The position numbers and the translations under genes were made by a program. Source: Legionella lytica (GTDB lineage Bacteria > Pseudomonadota > Gammaproteobacteria > Legionellales > Legionellaceae). Taken from it: a stretch of DNA of 64,000 nt. Below are positions 9,561 to 19,800 of this stretch, in pieces. Numbering within the stretch: the first letter of the stretch is position 1; each line of letters begins with the position of its first letter. The stretch is taken from the NCBI RefSeq assembly GCF_023921225.1, contig NZ_CP071527.1:2260501-2324500 (forward strand). The letters are read 5' to 3'. The notes below the pieces were generated by a model that was not told the origin of the DNA, made no database searches, and was given only the letters and a program-made list of their open reading frames with translations.

Positions 9561-10346
9561 TTAAACAGTCTGATTTAAATATTGCAACATATTATCTACG
9601 GTTTGCATTCCTTTCGCAGTAATTTCATAGCTACGTTGAGCCTGGATCATATTGACTAGCTCTTCAACTACGTTCACGTTCGACGCTTCCAAATTATTCT
9701 GCAATAAAGTTCCCAGACCATTATTTCCAGGGTTATCAAGTATAGGATTTCCACTTGAAGGCGTTTCAACGAATAAGTTTTGACCTAATGGCTGAAGTCC
9801 TGCTGGATTCATAAAATTAGTAAGCTGAATAGTGCCGAGATTAGTTGGTGTTGTAGAGCCTGCTACAGTAGCGCTAACTACTCCATCCTGGCTAATTGTC
9901 ACACCCAATGTCTGAGCTGGTAAGGTAATTGCTGGTTGCAATAAATACCCGTGGCTATCAACAATCTGGCCTGTACTATCAATTGTAAATGCACCATTAC
10001 GGGTATAAGCCTGAGTACCGTCTGGCATCAAAATAGTAAAGAAACCTTGTCCCTGGATCGCAATATCATAAGCGTTATTGGTGTTCTGAATGCTTCCTTG
10101 TTGAAACATTTTTTGAGTAGAAACCAAATGAACCCCTGTTCCGGTATTAATACCCGTTGGAACGATGGAGTTTTCCGAAGACTGCGCTCCCGCTTGACTA
10201 GAAGTTTGATAGAGTAAATCTTCAAATTGAGGCCTGTCACGCTTAAAACCAGTAGTGTTTACGTTAGCCAAGTTATTTGCAATTGTACCGATAGTTTTTT
10301 CTTGAGCTTCCAAGCCCGATTTGCTCACCCATAATGCTGGTTGCAT
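9561..10346 (-). CDS. flgG: Flagellar distal rod protein FlgG
   Basis: A 261-residue axial protein making the distal rod. The N-terminal rod motif ANNLANVNTTGFKR is at about 25-38 and the C-terminal helix EELVNMIQAQRSYEITAKGMQTVD is typical of FlgG, both elements pairing into the D0 domain. MQPALWVSKSGL is the characteristic FlgG beginning. Length matches the family (260-262). It lies between flgF and flgH. Confidence 0.96.
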   Translation of the reverse strand: MQPALWVSKSGLEAQEKTIGTIANNLANVNTTGFKRDRPQFEDLLYQTSSQAGAQSSENSIVPTGINTGTGVHLVSTQKMFQQGSIQNTNNAYDIAIQGQGFFTILMPDGTQAYTRNGAFTIDSTGQIVDSHGYLLQPAITLPAQTLGVTISQDGVVSATVAGSTTPTNLGTIQLTNFMNPAGLQPLGQNLFVETPSSGNPILDNPGNNGLGTLLQNNLEASNVNVVEELVNMIQAQRSYEITAKGMQTVDNMLQYLNQTV

Positions 10347-10403
10347 GTAAATCTCCTACATTTATTCAAAAATAATCCACACCACTTAAAATTAAAAACT
10401 TAT

Positions 10404-11150
10404 TTAATCACCTATTATTTGGGTTAGCTTTTGAGCATTTTCCCCCATAGTTGATAACAAGTTCATTTGAGTTTCAAAATCTCGTCCAGCATTTATCATT
10501 GCAACCATTTGTTCTACCGCCTGAACGTTAGACCCTTCAAGCGCACCACTGGTCAGCTTCAGTGTAGTGTCCGTAGGAGCAACTCCACCTTTGTTTAATT
10601 GGAATAAACCATCAGGACCTTTAGAGATGTTGGCAGGATCTAAAGAAACCATTTTAATTCTATCTACTGTAGTCGCAGATTGAGGCCCGTTTCCGGTTGG
10701 TACAATCGTTATTGTGCCATCGGTACCAATATCAATATTGGTGGCAGGAGGAATCGAAATTGGACCGCCATTTCCAATGACCTGTCTACCAGATGCGGTC
10801 ACTAAAAAACCATTTGCATCAATATTGAGGCTTCCAGCTTTGGTATAAGCTTCTTTTCCATCACTACCGCGCACCGCTAGCCAACCTTTTCCACCAACCG
10901 CTACGTCCAGGTTACGCCCAGTTACAACAATAGGCCCTGGAGTAAAATCAGCAGCAGAAGGATTTTGGACAGTAAACGATTGACCGTAATTATTGCTGCC
11001 CTTGGCGCCTTGCACATAGAGTGTTTGTGCTTGGTACATATCAGCTCTAAAACCGGTAGTACCTACATTTGCCAAATTGTTTGCAATCACTTCCTGACGG
11101 GCGAAATTACTACGCCCGCCATTGGCAGCATTATACAAAATAGGATCCAT
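10404..11150 (-). CDS. flgF: Flagellar proximal rod protein FlgF
   Basis: A 248-residue proximal rod subunit. It has the axial-protein motif ANNLANVGTTGFRAD near residues 24-38 and the C-terminal helix EQMVAMINAGRDFETQMNLL. MDPILYNAANGG is the usual FlgF start. It lies 11 bases downstream of flgE and 57 bases before flgG. Confidence 0.95.
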   Translation of the reverse strand: MDPILYNAANGGRSNFARQEVIANNLANVGTTGFRADMYQAQTLYVQGAKGSNNYGQSFTVQNPSAADFTPGPIVVTGRNLDVAVGGKGWLAVRGSDGKEAYTKAGSLNIDANGFLVTASGRQVIGNGGPISIPPATNIDIGTDGTITIVPTGNGPQSATTVDRIKMVSLDPANISKGPDGLFQLNKGGVAPTDTTLKLTSGALEGSNVQAVEQMVAMINAGRDFETQMNLLSTMGENAQKLTQIIGD

Positions 11151-11161
11151 TAATTAGCCCC

Positions 11162-12478
11162 TTAACGCATATTGATAATCGTTTGTGTGATCGCATCACC
11201 AGTACGAATGGTTTGAGCATTCGCTTGGAAATCACGTTGGGCGCCAATCAAACTAACCAGCTCGCCAGTTAAATCAACATTCGACTGCTCTAAACTACCA
11301 GAGCGAATACTGCCCAAATTACCGGTTGTTCCAACCCCAATTAAGGGCTGGCCTGAAGCGGCTGTGGCAGACCAACATACATTACCAATGTTTTGTAAGC
11401 CTTCAGGGTCTGCAAAGTTAGCTAATTGGATTTGCCCCATAGCTAAAGTTTGACCATTGGAATAACTTCCAGAAACCGTACCATCAGCAGAAACATTTAA
11501 TCCAGCTAAATTACCAGTGGTGTATCCATTCGAGTTTGCTGACTGCACCGCAAATGGACTGCCAAACTGAGTACAATTTGATAAATCAACATTTAGATTC
11601 AGTGGATTAGCACCATTAGTTAATGTCATTGATAAGGGAATCAAATTACTTGCTAATGGAGTTCCTGTGGTATCTTGCACTAATGAAAACGAACCATCGG
11701 AATTAAAATTAGCTGCATAAAGATTGGCGCTATTGCCAGGCGTCGTAATTGCAGGAACATCCTGATTATCAATCTGAAACGCTACATACCATTGGTTTTC
11801 AGTTCCTGGAGGTGAAGCAGCATCAGGGCTTCCACCTGTGGCCGCAGCATCCGCTTTGATGAAATACATACTCAATACATGCGAATTACCCAAGCTGTCA
11901 TAAATCGTCATTGAGGTTGTATTGTTATACGTATCACTTACAGGTGCTGCCCCACCAGCCCAATCAGCTGCAGGCGGTGTAGTACCGGAATTCAAATTAA
12001 GTCCTGCAGTTACGGTAGTACTTGCCTGTGGGGCCAGATTTGCCTGATTCACCTGGATTCTACCAGTAGTTCCAGTGATATTTCCTGAAGCGTCTGCCAA
12101 ATAACCAGTAAGAAATTGGCCTGTTGAGTTGGTAATATAATTCTGATTATCAAGACCAAACTGCCCTGCTCGTGTATATGCGGTGCTACCTTGGTTATCC
12201 AAAATAAAAAAGCCATTGCCGCTAATAGCAAGATCTAAGGTGTTATTTGTATTAGTAATGGTACCATTTTTAAACATCTGCTGAACTTGAGTCAACATAA
12301 CACCGCCACCAACAGTGGTGCTGCCTCCTGAGTTATAGCCACCAAAAGAGTAAATATCACCAAAATTAGCACGAGACCCTTTAAAACCAACGGTTGAAGA
12401 GTTCGCAATATTATTACCGATTACATCGAGATGGCTTGCTGCCGCATTCAGTCCACTTATACCAGTATCAAAAATCAT
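11162..12478 (-). CDS. flgE: Flagellar hook protein FlgE
   Basis: A 438-residue protein that polymerises into the hook. The N-terminus MIFDTGISGLNAA and the motif GNNIANSSTVGFKGSR (about 21-36) identify an axial flagellar protein. The long Ser/Thr/Asn-rich central region is the exposed hook domain, and the C-terminal ELVSLIGAQRDFQANAQ helix completes D0. It is preceded by flgD, whose product is the hook cap needed for its assembly. Confidence 0.95.
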   Translation of the reverse strand: MIFDTGISGLNAAASHLDVIGNNIANSSTVGFKGSRANFGDIYSFGGYNSGGSTTVGGGVMLTQVQQMFKNGTITNTNNTLDLAISGNGFFILDNQGSTAYTRAGQFGLDNQNYITNSTGQFLTGYLADASGNITGTTGRIQVNQANLAPQASTTVTAGLNLNSGTTPPAADWAGGAAPVSDTYNNTTSMTIYDSLGNSHVLSMYFIKADAAATGGSPDAASPPGTENQWYVAFQIDNQDVPAITTPGNSANLYAANFNSDGSFSLVQDTTGTPLASNLIPLSMTLTNGANPLNLNVDLSNCTQFGSPFAVQSANSNGYTTGNLAGLNVSADGTVSGSYSNGQTLAMGQIQLANFADPEGLQNIGNVCWSATAASGQPLIGVGTTGNLGSIRSGSLEQSNVDLTGELVSLIGAQRDFQANAQTIRTGDAITQTIINMR

Positions 12479-12491
12479 TTTTGTCTCCGTC

Positions 12492-13160
12492 CTATACCGT
12501 TATTTGTTTTACCTGGTCTAATGAAACTGCTCCGACCCCAGCTACATTCAGTTTTAAACCATCTCCATTTTGGCCAAGGCTCACGCTATCTACATTCGCA
12601 GAGGTCATTGTCCTAAATGCAACCTCTTTACCCATATACTTAGCGTGTACTGCTACTTTGTATTGTCCCTCTGGTAAACGGCTTCCATCCTGCCCCATCC
12701 CATCCCAAGCGAATTGATAGAACCCAGGTACTTGCTGACCTAAAGGAATTGTTTTTATCAGCTCACCCGATGCACCATAAATAAATGCATTGATGTCGCT
12801 TACTCCTGGTGGGATATCAATAGCTGTTTTTACATCACCTTCTTTATCCAACTTGAGGCTATCACTATTGACTAAAACTTTGCGCCCTACTAATGCTGAG
12901 GCTTGTAATGCTTGATTTGATTGCAATGAGTTTGCCATTTGTTGCATAGACTCTTGCATTTTATTAACGCCATCGTTTGTGCTAAATTGCGCGAGTTGTG
13001 ACAAAAATTCACCATTTACCTGCGGCTGCATTGGATCTTGATTTTGAATTTGAGCGACCATTAACCGCAAAAAATCCTGCTGTCCCAAATTTTGGGGAGC
13101 CATTTGGCTTGCCGACATCTGAGCCGCACCGTTTACTCCATTTATTGAATTTGTTGTCAT
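12492..13160 (-). CDS. flgD: Hook-assembly scaffold FlgD
   Basis: A 222-residue hook cap that is present only during hook growth. The N-terminal motif QDFLRLMVAQIQNQDPMQP (about 28-46) is the FlgD export and assembly region. The rest is the Tudor/Fn3-like domain, with GFYQFAWDGMGQDGSRLPEG matching the conserved WDG-D-G pattern. It lies 11 bases after flgC and 13 before flgE. Confidence 0.95.
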   Translation of the reverse strand: MTTNSINGVNGAAQMSASQMAPQNLGQQDFLRLMVAQIQNQDPMQPQVNGEFLSQLAQFSTNDGVNKMQESMQQMANSLQSNQALQASALVGRKVLVNSDSLKLDKEGDVKTAIDIPPGVSDINAFIYGASGELIKTIPLGQQVPGFYQFAWDGMGQDGSRLPEGQYKVAVHAKYMGKEVAFRTMTSANVDSVSLGQNGDGLKLNVAGVGAVSLDQVKQITV

Positions 13161-13171
13161 TCCCTTTCCCC

Positions 13172-13594
13172 TTACTCACCTAATTGCAAAGTACGTTGCA
13201 TTAATTGTTTTGCTTGACTAACTAACTGAAGATTCATTTGATAAGACTTCGCAGCGGAAATAACGTTGGCCATTTCTTCGGCGTAATTGACATTAGGCGT
13301 ATAAACATAACCATCCTTATCTGCTATAGGATTATCCGGTTGGTAATGCTTAATAGGATCAGCATTGCTAACATAATTTCCTTTTAGTTGCACACCAGCT
13401 TTTACCTGATCACCAATCCATTGATTTGCACCTTCTTGTATTGATTTGAATACAGGGTATTGGACGCGATATACATTATCCATATCACCTGTTTCTATGT
13501 TGGCATTACTTAAATTTGAAGTACTGCTAGTTAAACGTGCAGTTTCAGCAGTTAGTGCTGAACCTGCAATATCAAAAATCGAACCGATAGACAT
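13172..13594 (-). CDS. flgC: Flagellar proximal rod protein FlgC
   Basis: A 140-residue rod subunit. MSIGSIFDIAGSALTAE is the typical FlgC N-terminus; the family NMANxxTT region is replaced by the looser NLSNANIETGDMDN. VNYAEEMANVISAAKSYQMN is the conserved C-terminal helix. It begins 2 bases after the flgB stop, indicating tight translational coupling. Confidence 0.94.
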   Translation of the reverse strand: MSIGSIFDIAGSALTAETARLTSSTSNLSNANIETGDMDNVYRVQYPVFKSIQEGANQWIGDQVKAGVQLKGNYVSNADPIKHYQPDNPIADKDGYVYTPNVNYAEEMANVISAAKSYQMNLQLVSQAKQLMQRTLQLGE

Positions 13595-13596
13595 CC

Positions 13597-13989
13597 CTAC
13601 TCTCCTTTCAATGCAAGCATCATAGTTTTAATTTTATTATTAAGAAAAGTCAAACTTGCCTGATAATTCAGAGAGTTACGAGCAAATTCCATGGTTTCTA
13701 AATCTTTATCAACCGTATTTCCATCTAAAGCAGTTTGTGCAGTAACACGAAACTTCGCATTAGCCGCAAGATCACCATTTTTAGTAATATGATTCGCTGA
13801 AGTAACGGCCATTTGCTGTGCACTTGCCGCCATTTGCTCGGCCAGAAAACTATTAAAATCCACGTCTTGGGCTTTGAAATTTGGTGTGTTGGCATTAGCC
13901 AGATTATTGGCTAGCATTGAGGCTCGCTGATCTCGTCCAATTAAGGCTTTGGCGTGAACGCCAAAATAAGAGTCAAGATTTCGTGACAT
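13597..13989 (-). CDS. flgB: Flagellar proximal rod protein FlgB
   Basis: A 130-residue rod protein and first gene of the flg operon. It has ANNLANANTPNFKAQDVDF (about 27-45) and the C-terminal helix LETMEFARNSLNYQASLTFL. The ribosome-binding site AAGGGAG is 5 bases before the ATG. A sigma-54-like promoter lies about 30-47 bases upstream. In L. pneumophila, mid-class flagellar genes depend on RpoN and FleQ, which fits this site. Confidence 0.95.
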   Translation of the reverse strand: MSRNLDSYFGVHAKALIGRDQRASMLANNLANANTPNFKAQDVDFNSFLAEQMAASAQQMAVTSANHITKNGDLAANAKFRVTAQTALDGNTVDKDLETMEFARNSLNYQASLTFLNNKIKTMMLALKGE

Positions 13990-14020
13990 ACATACTCCCT
14001 TGTAACTTTACATCCCTCAG

Positions 14021-14036
14021 CACAAACATTGTGCCA
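14021..14036 (-). promoter_or_regulatory. Candidate sigma-54 promoter of the flg operon
   Basis: On the minus strand the sequence TGGCACAATGTTTGT matches the sigma-54 consensus TGGCAC-N5-TTGC at every position but the last C. Transcription would begin about 20 bases before flgB, leaving a short leader that contains the ribosome-binding site. The match and placement are seen; use by RpoN is inferred. Confidence 0.6.
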
Positions 14037-14133
14037 ATTCTAAATAAATGAGAAAATAGCTCGTTGCAGGAAATCAACGATCCTCGATGATTACATGCAA
14101 CATCTAGCAATAGTCGATCTAATATAAATTTGA

Positions 14134-15078
<945 letters not shown>

Positions 15079-15084
15079 GCATAG

Positions 15085-15104
15085 TCTGGTTGCTAACAAC
15101 TAGA
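15085..15104 (+). terminator. Hairpin terminator after hemF
   Basis: TCTGGTTG, a short loop, then CAACTAGA, pairing with one G-U, followed by TTTTCTATTTT. It starts 7 bases after the hemF stop and looks like a diverged copy of the CCTGGTTGC palindrome found elsewhere in the window. Confidence 0.55.
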
Positions 15105-15152
15105 TTTTCTATTTTACTCAATGCACTCTCACTGCTTGCCATTTAAGGAAAA

Positions 15153-15172
15153 CCTGGTTGCAAGCAACCAGG
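15153..15172. repeat. CCTGGTTGC palindrome (copy 1)
   Basis: CCTGGTTGCAAGCAACCAGG: two 9-base arms around AA. It abuts the stop codon of the minus-strand MFS gene, so it may serve as its terminator hairpin. An identical copy is at 37919-37938, a longer-armed one at 34645-34666, and degenerate ones at 15085, 41538 and 45902. Confidence 0.75.
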
Positions 15173-16471
15173 CTACACTAAACCAATTGTCGTCACACGT
15201 TTTAAAAATCGCCATGCAAGCCAGGCGGCAATCGTATTCAACCCACTTAAAACCAAAAACATTTGCGGAATGGCTGCACTAAAATGCAAAAACAGCATGA
15301 CCATTAATGAACCTAAAACCATAAATAATGCATTATAAATATTATTTGCAGCAATTACGCGTGCCCTGTGTTCTGGTGCACTAGCAACTTGTAAATAGGT
15401 ATATAAAGGCACGACAAATAAGCCCGCACTAAAGGCCAGTAAGAATAAATCAATAGCAATGCGCCAATGAGTTTTATTAGTGAAAAATGACATGAATGTT
15501 AATAAAGATTCATGTTCCTGAATATAGGATGAGGCCCAATAAAGATCCGCAGTAAAACAAGTAAATGCAAACATCGCCCAAGGAACTATAGCCAGAGCAA
15601 TTCGACCCCGAAAAATGATGTTAACACTCACAGAACCTGCAGCGATTCCCAGAGAAAATAGAGCTAGAAATAGAGCAAAAACTGTATTATTAGCACCTAA
15701 AACATAATTGGTATAATCAGGTAATTTGGTCAATAAAACCGTTCCTAAAAGCCAAAACCAAGAGAGGATTAAGGTAGCTACTAAAATACCAAAATGCTCC
15801 CTCGCCTGCTTTATCAATCGATAGGTTGCCCGCCAAAACTGAATATCAATCTTTAGATTGGATGAGTTTGGAGGAGCGCTAGGAATAAACAAAGAAGACA
15901 ACAGGCCTAGTAAAGCAACTAAAATAGTCATAAAAATAGCGATATAGGGTGTAGAGCCTTTGATGCCTATAGCTAAACTTCCTAAAGTAGTTCCTAAAAG
16001 AATCGCAATAAAGGTACTTGCATCAACAAGCCCCGTTGCACCCAACAAATCTTTTTTGGGCAAATGATCAGGCAAAATAGCATATTTTATTGGTCCAAAA
16101 AATGTTGAATGGGTTCCCATTCCAGTTAAGGTAAACATCATCCAAAAAATATTACCGCAATAAAGCGAAAAACTGCCGATAATCATTAAAAGTACTTCAA
16201 AGATTTTAATGATGCGGATAACCTTGGTTTTATCGTATTTATCGGCTATTTGTCCTGAAGTGGCCGAAAGTAAAAAGAATGGCAATATAAATAAAGCGCC
16301 AGCGAGGGCTTGGTAATATTCTGATTGAGCCTGAGAATCAGTTAAATAGTAGCTAATCATGGTAAGCATTGCTAACTTGAATGCATTATCATTAAAGGCA
16401 CCTAAAAACTGAGTAAAGAAAAAAGGCAAAAATCGCCGTTCTTTAAAAAGGTAAATAACACCTAACCCCAT
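15173..16471 (-). CDS. MFS transporter, LplT-like (lysophospholipid transporter family)
   Basis: A 432-residue inner-membrane protein with about 12 hydrophobic segments. The N-terminus RRFLPFFFTQFLGAFNDNAFK is the hallmark of the LplT/Aas transporter branch, which flips lysophospholipids inward for re-acylation. The loop SGQIADKYDKTKVIRIIK is the conserved MFS A-motif region. No acyltransferase (Aas) is fused or adjacent, so the exact substrate is inferred from the signature only. The stop codon touches a palindromic repeat. Confidence 0.8.
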   Translation of the reverse strand: MGLGVIYLFKERRFLPFFFTQFLGAFNDNAFKLAMLTMISYYLTDSQAQSEYYQALAGALFILPFFLLSATSGQIADKYDKTKVIRIIKIFEVLLMIIGSFSLYCGNIFWMMFTLTGMGTHSTFFGPIKYAILPDHLPKKDLLGATGLVDASTFIAILLGTTLGSLAIGIKGSTPYIAIFMTILVALLGLLSSLFIPSAPPNSSNLKIDIQFWRATYRLIKQAREHFGILVATLILSWFWLLGTVLLTKLPDYTNYVLGANNTVFALFLALFSLGIAAGSVSVNIIFRGRIALAIVPWAMFAFTCFTADLYWASSYIQEHESLLTFMSFFTNKTHWRIAIDLFLLAFSAGLFVVPLYTYLQVASAPEHRARVIAANNIYNALFMVLGSLMVMLFLHFSAAIPQMFLVLSGLNTIAAWLAWRFLKRVTTIGLV

Positions 16472-16808
16472 AAGGTATCCCTCTGTTTTACAAGCAAAAG
16501 TGGCTAAGAATAATCATGTCTTACAGGAAAGTAAATGATTTTCAGTGCAGCGCCACTGGATTGCTTCATCACTTCGCTCCTCGCAAGAACGAGGTGTAAA
16601 CATGCAGTTTGAGTCCCCCACCCCTCCGTCATTACGAACGAAGTGACACAATCCCGGGGATCGTGTTCCCAATACTCCAGGGTTGCTGCGTAGCTCTATA
16701 CTTGCAATAAAATAAAGAGTGGTTTTTTTGAGTCTATTTGCTCATAAATAAGGCAATCTCTGTGCTAAAATTAATTAGATATAGAGCTTGTTTTGATAAG
16801 GATCGATC
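16472..16808. repeat. Intergenic gap with degenerate TCATTGCGAG-type repeat
   Basis: From 16547 to about 16710 there are one and a half diverged units of the repeat also seen at 1443-1653 (GGATTGCTTCATCACTTCG, then CGTCATTACGAACGAAGTG...). The last 60 bases before 16809 are AT-rich and could carry the promoter of the next gene, which has AAGGATCGATC before its ATG. No gene is supported in the gap. Confidence 0.55.
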
Positions 16809-19800
16809 ATGAACAATGAATACATCGAAATCTATCAAGAGCATAAGTACCATGAGCAGAAAGATACGATTGATGCATTGATAGAAACTTTAGAACGATT
16901 AAAAAGTGACACCGAAAAACAGCAATCATCCTGGTTACACTCCATCTTACGCGGCACAAAAAATGGTTTATTGGGATTTTTTAAAGATGCGTTACCCAAG
17001 TCAAACTCCCCTGAAACACTAGTGCTGATCGAACAAATCATTGCAAACTTAACCGCTTTAAAACACAGTGACACCTACCAAGAAGAAGGTGAAACAGCAA
17101 ATACTCAACTGGAGTTTTTGGCTATTTTAGGCCCGGCATCAAATGCACTTCCTGAAAGTAAGCTGCAGGAACTACTGAACAATGTGATGTTTAATGAGGG
17201 TTCTAATTATTTTTCCATGCGCGAAAGTAGCATTATCGAACCCTCCCCAATAGAAATATTATCAGGCGAAGAAGAACCTTATGAAGAAGAACAACAATGG
17301 GCGGTACCTTATATTGAAGAATTGCTAGCAAGAAAAAATTTGCCTCAAGATATTTTTTATACTGAAGAGAAAAACCAACCTCGACTGGAAAATGGTATTG
17401 AGGAGCATGTGCGTTGGGCATTCAACAATATTTATAATTACTATTATCCCTATGGCGCACAAGAAGAAGCTTTAGCCCGTGTTTATCATGGAATAGAGCA
17501 TGTGAGCCGTGCGGCGGTATACGCTAAAGTTTTCGCGAATCTTTATCGTAAACATGGCGATTTAGAAGCCGAAAATTTAAGTGAGGAAGATCTTAAATTA
17601 ATTCAAATCGCACTAATATTTCATGATTCGGCGCGTGAGGATGAGAATGTTGACCGCTGGGATCATGAAAGCGCAATATTTTTATATTATTACCTAACCC
17701 GTGTACTTGGAGTCGAGCCCCAAAAAGCGAGATTTTTAGCAGAAGCAACTGCAAATAAAGATCCCAGTCCTGAGAAAGGCTATTTTGAGCTTTTTGAACA
17801 CGAAGATGGCGAAATTTCTTGGCAATTTACCCAAAATGAAAATCATTCATTTCCAGAAAAAAATATCTTTCAAAAAATCATTCATGATTGCGATTGTTTA
17901 GACATTATTAGAGCTCGAAATCAATTTGATGCCCGCTATCTCGACTTTTATAAAGAAATCGCCAGTAAAGCAGGTAATGAAATCGCTTTGGAAGAAATGG
18001 CAGAATTCATCATGGAAGCCCGTGGCCTGATTTATACTCAAGGCGATTCACGCATTAAACTTAAATTAGACGTAAAAAAACGTTACGAGCATGAGGATGC
18101 TTATGCCAGTATAACCGCAGATCTCCATGCAGACACGAGCCCAATTATTTTTGCACTACACGGACGATTACTGGATAAAGATGAATTAAAAGAATCCCTC
18201 TTCATTGATCTAAGTCCTTTTGATAAAACAGCAGAGCTATCAGGAAATAACCTCAAAGCAGCCTTACGCGAAGGACAAATATTAGTACGAGGTATTGCAA
18301 CACCGAGTGCTAAACCAAAGGCAAAACCTCATAAAGAAGCCTATGCAGATGCAACTTTAGCTGAAAAAGAAATCCGTAAAACCATGCGTTCAGGTCTTAT
18401 AAATGTCAAACGAAGAAAAGCTGAACCCATACCCCAACATAATAACCCCCTACGCTCCGTATCTATACTAGGGTATGGCAGTGGCGTTTATCCCTCCGCA
18501 GGGATGTTAATTTTTAATCCTGATGTAGCAAGCATTAGAAAAATTTCTTCTGAGGATTTTGATAGTGGTCGGGGAAGCAAAAAAAAATTAGCTCACCTAC
18601 AAGAAAAGGAATACAGACAAACAGCGTCCTTATTAGAACAGGAATATACTGGATTAATTGGGAAAATGAAGATTGGTTTATTTGGTAGAGCCAATACACC
18701 AACCTCAAACTATCCTGAAATTTTGTACGATATAAATCATTATGATGCTATTTTTTATACTAATGATCCCGTAATCGCTAACGAAATTGCTTATGATGAT
18801 CCTGAGCCATCCCATCCATTTTCACCACTGCTACAAGCTATTTATTTACAACAACAATATGAACAACAATATGAGTCCACCAAAACAGCGTTTATCTTAG
18901 AGCATGGAGAAACTCAAGGCTTGGCGCTTTTTTTAGAGCGATTCGGTGCAAATAAAACTTTACCTATCTATGAATATTCAGGACAAAACAATCGCATCCA
19001 ACAAGTTGCTCCTAAGGAGTTAACGGAAGAACATATTATAGAAATGTGGCTTACGATGTGTTCTGACTTTATGAAAAAACAACTAAGGACTCTTGAAGAA
19101 AGCTCTCTCTATGCCATGAGTGTTGATGAAATTAAATTGCTTAGCATGTATAAATATAAAGAGAACTCCCTTGCCAAAATAAATCAACCCGCTGACTTAA
19201 ATTATCCTTCTGAACTAAGAGACACCATTTCATTAGCTATTGAAAAAGAAAAAGAGCGGCTTATTGCTGAACATGAAGCAGAATTATGGGAAAAACTTAA
19301 TAATAATGAATTATCCGTATTTTCAAATGAATATTTCATTCCCCTAAATCACAGTACCGAACTACAAGCATTAAGCACTAAAAAAATAAAAGAAGAGCTT
19401 CGTAATTTTATTCAATCTGCGCAGGAATCATCTTTTACAAATGATCTTATTATCGAAAACAATGCATTTCGCTTTGTTCCAATTAACGATCTTAATGAGT
19501 TGAGCCCAATAAAACTATCGAACAACACATTAATCAAAGCCTACCGCCTTGCTAAACAATTTGCTTTCGAAGAGGAGGCACAACAGATTAGCAGAATAGC
19601 GTGCGCATCAGTGAATGCATTGATACTAGAATGGTGCGCACCAAAAGATACGTTTAGTCGAATGGATCACTTATCCAAGGCTTTGAATTTAAGAGAAACA
19701 TTACGGCTCATAAATGCTGATGAAAATACATTGGCTCAGGTTGATCAATTTTTATTAGATACTCTTCGAGATCAAATGGAACAGCAAGCGAATGTATTTA

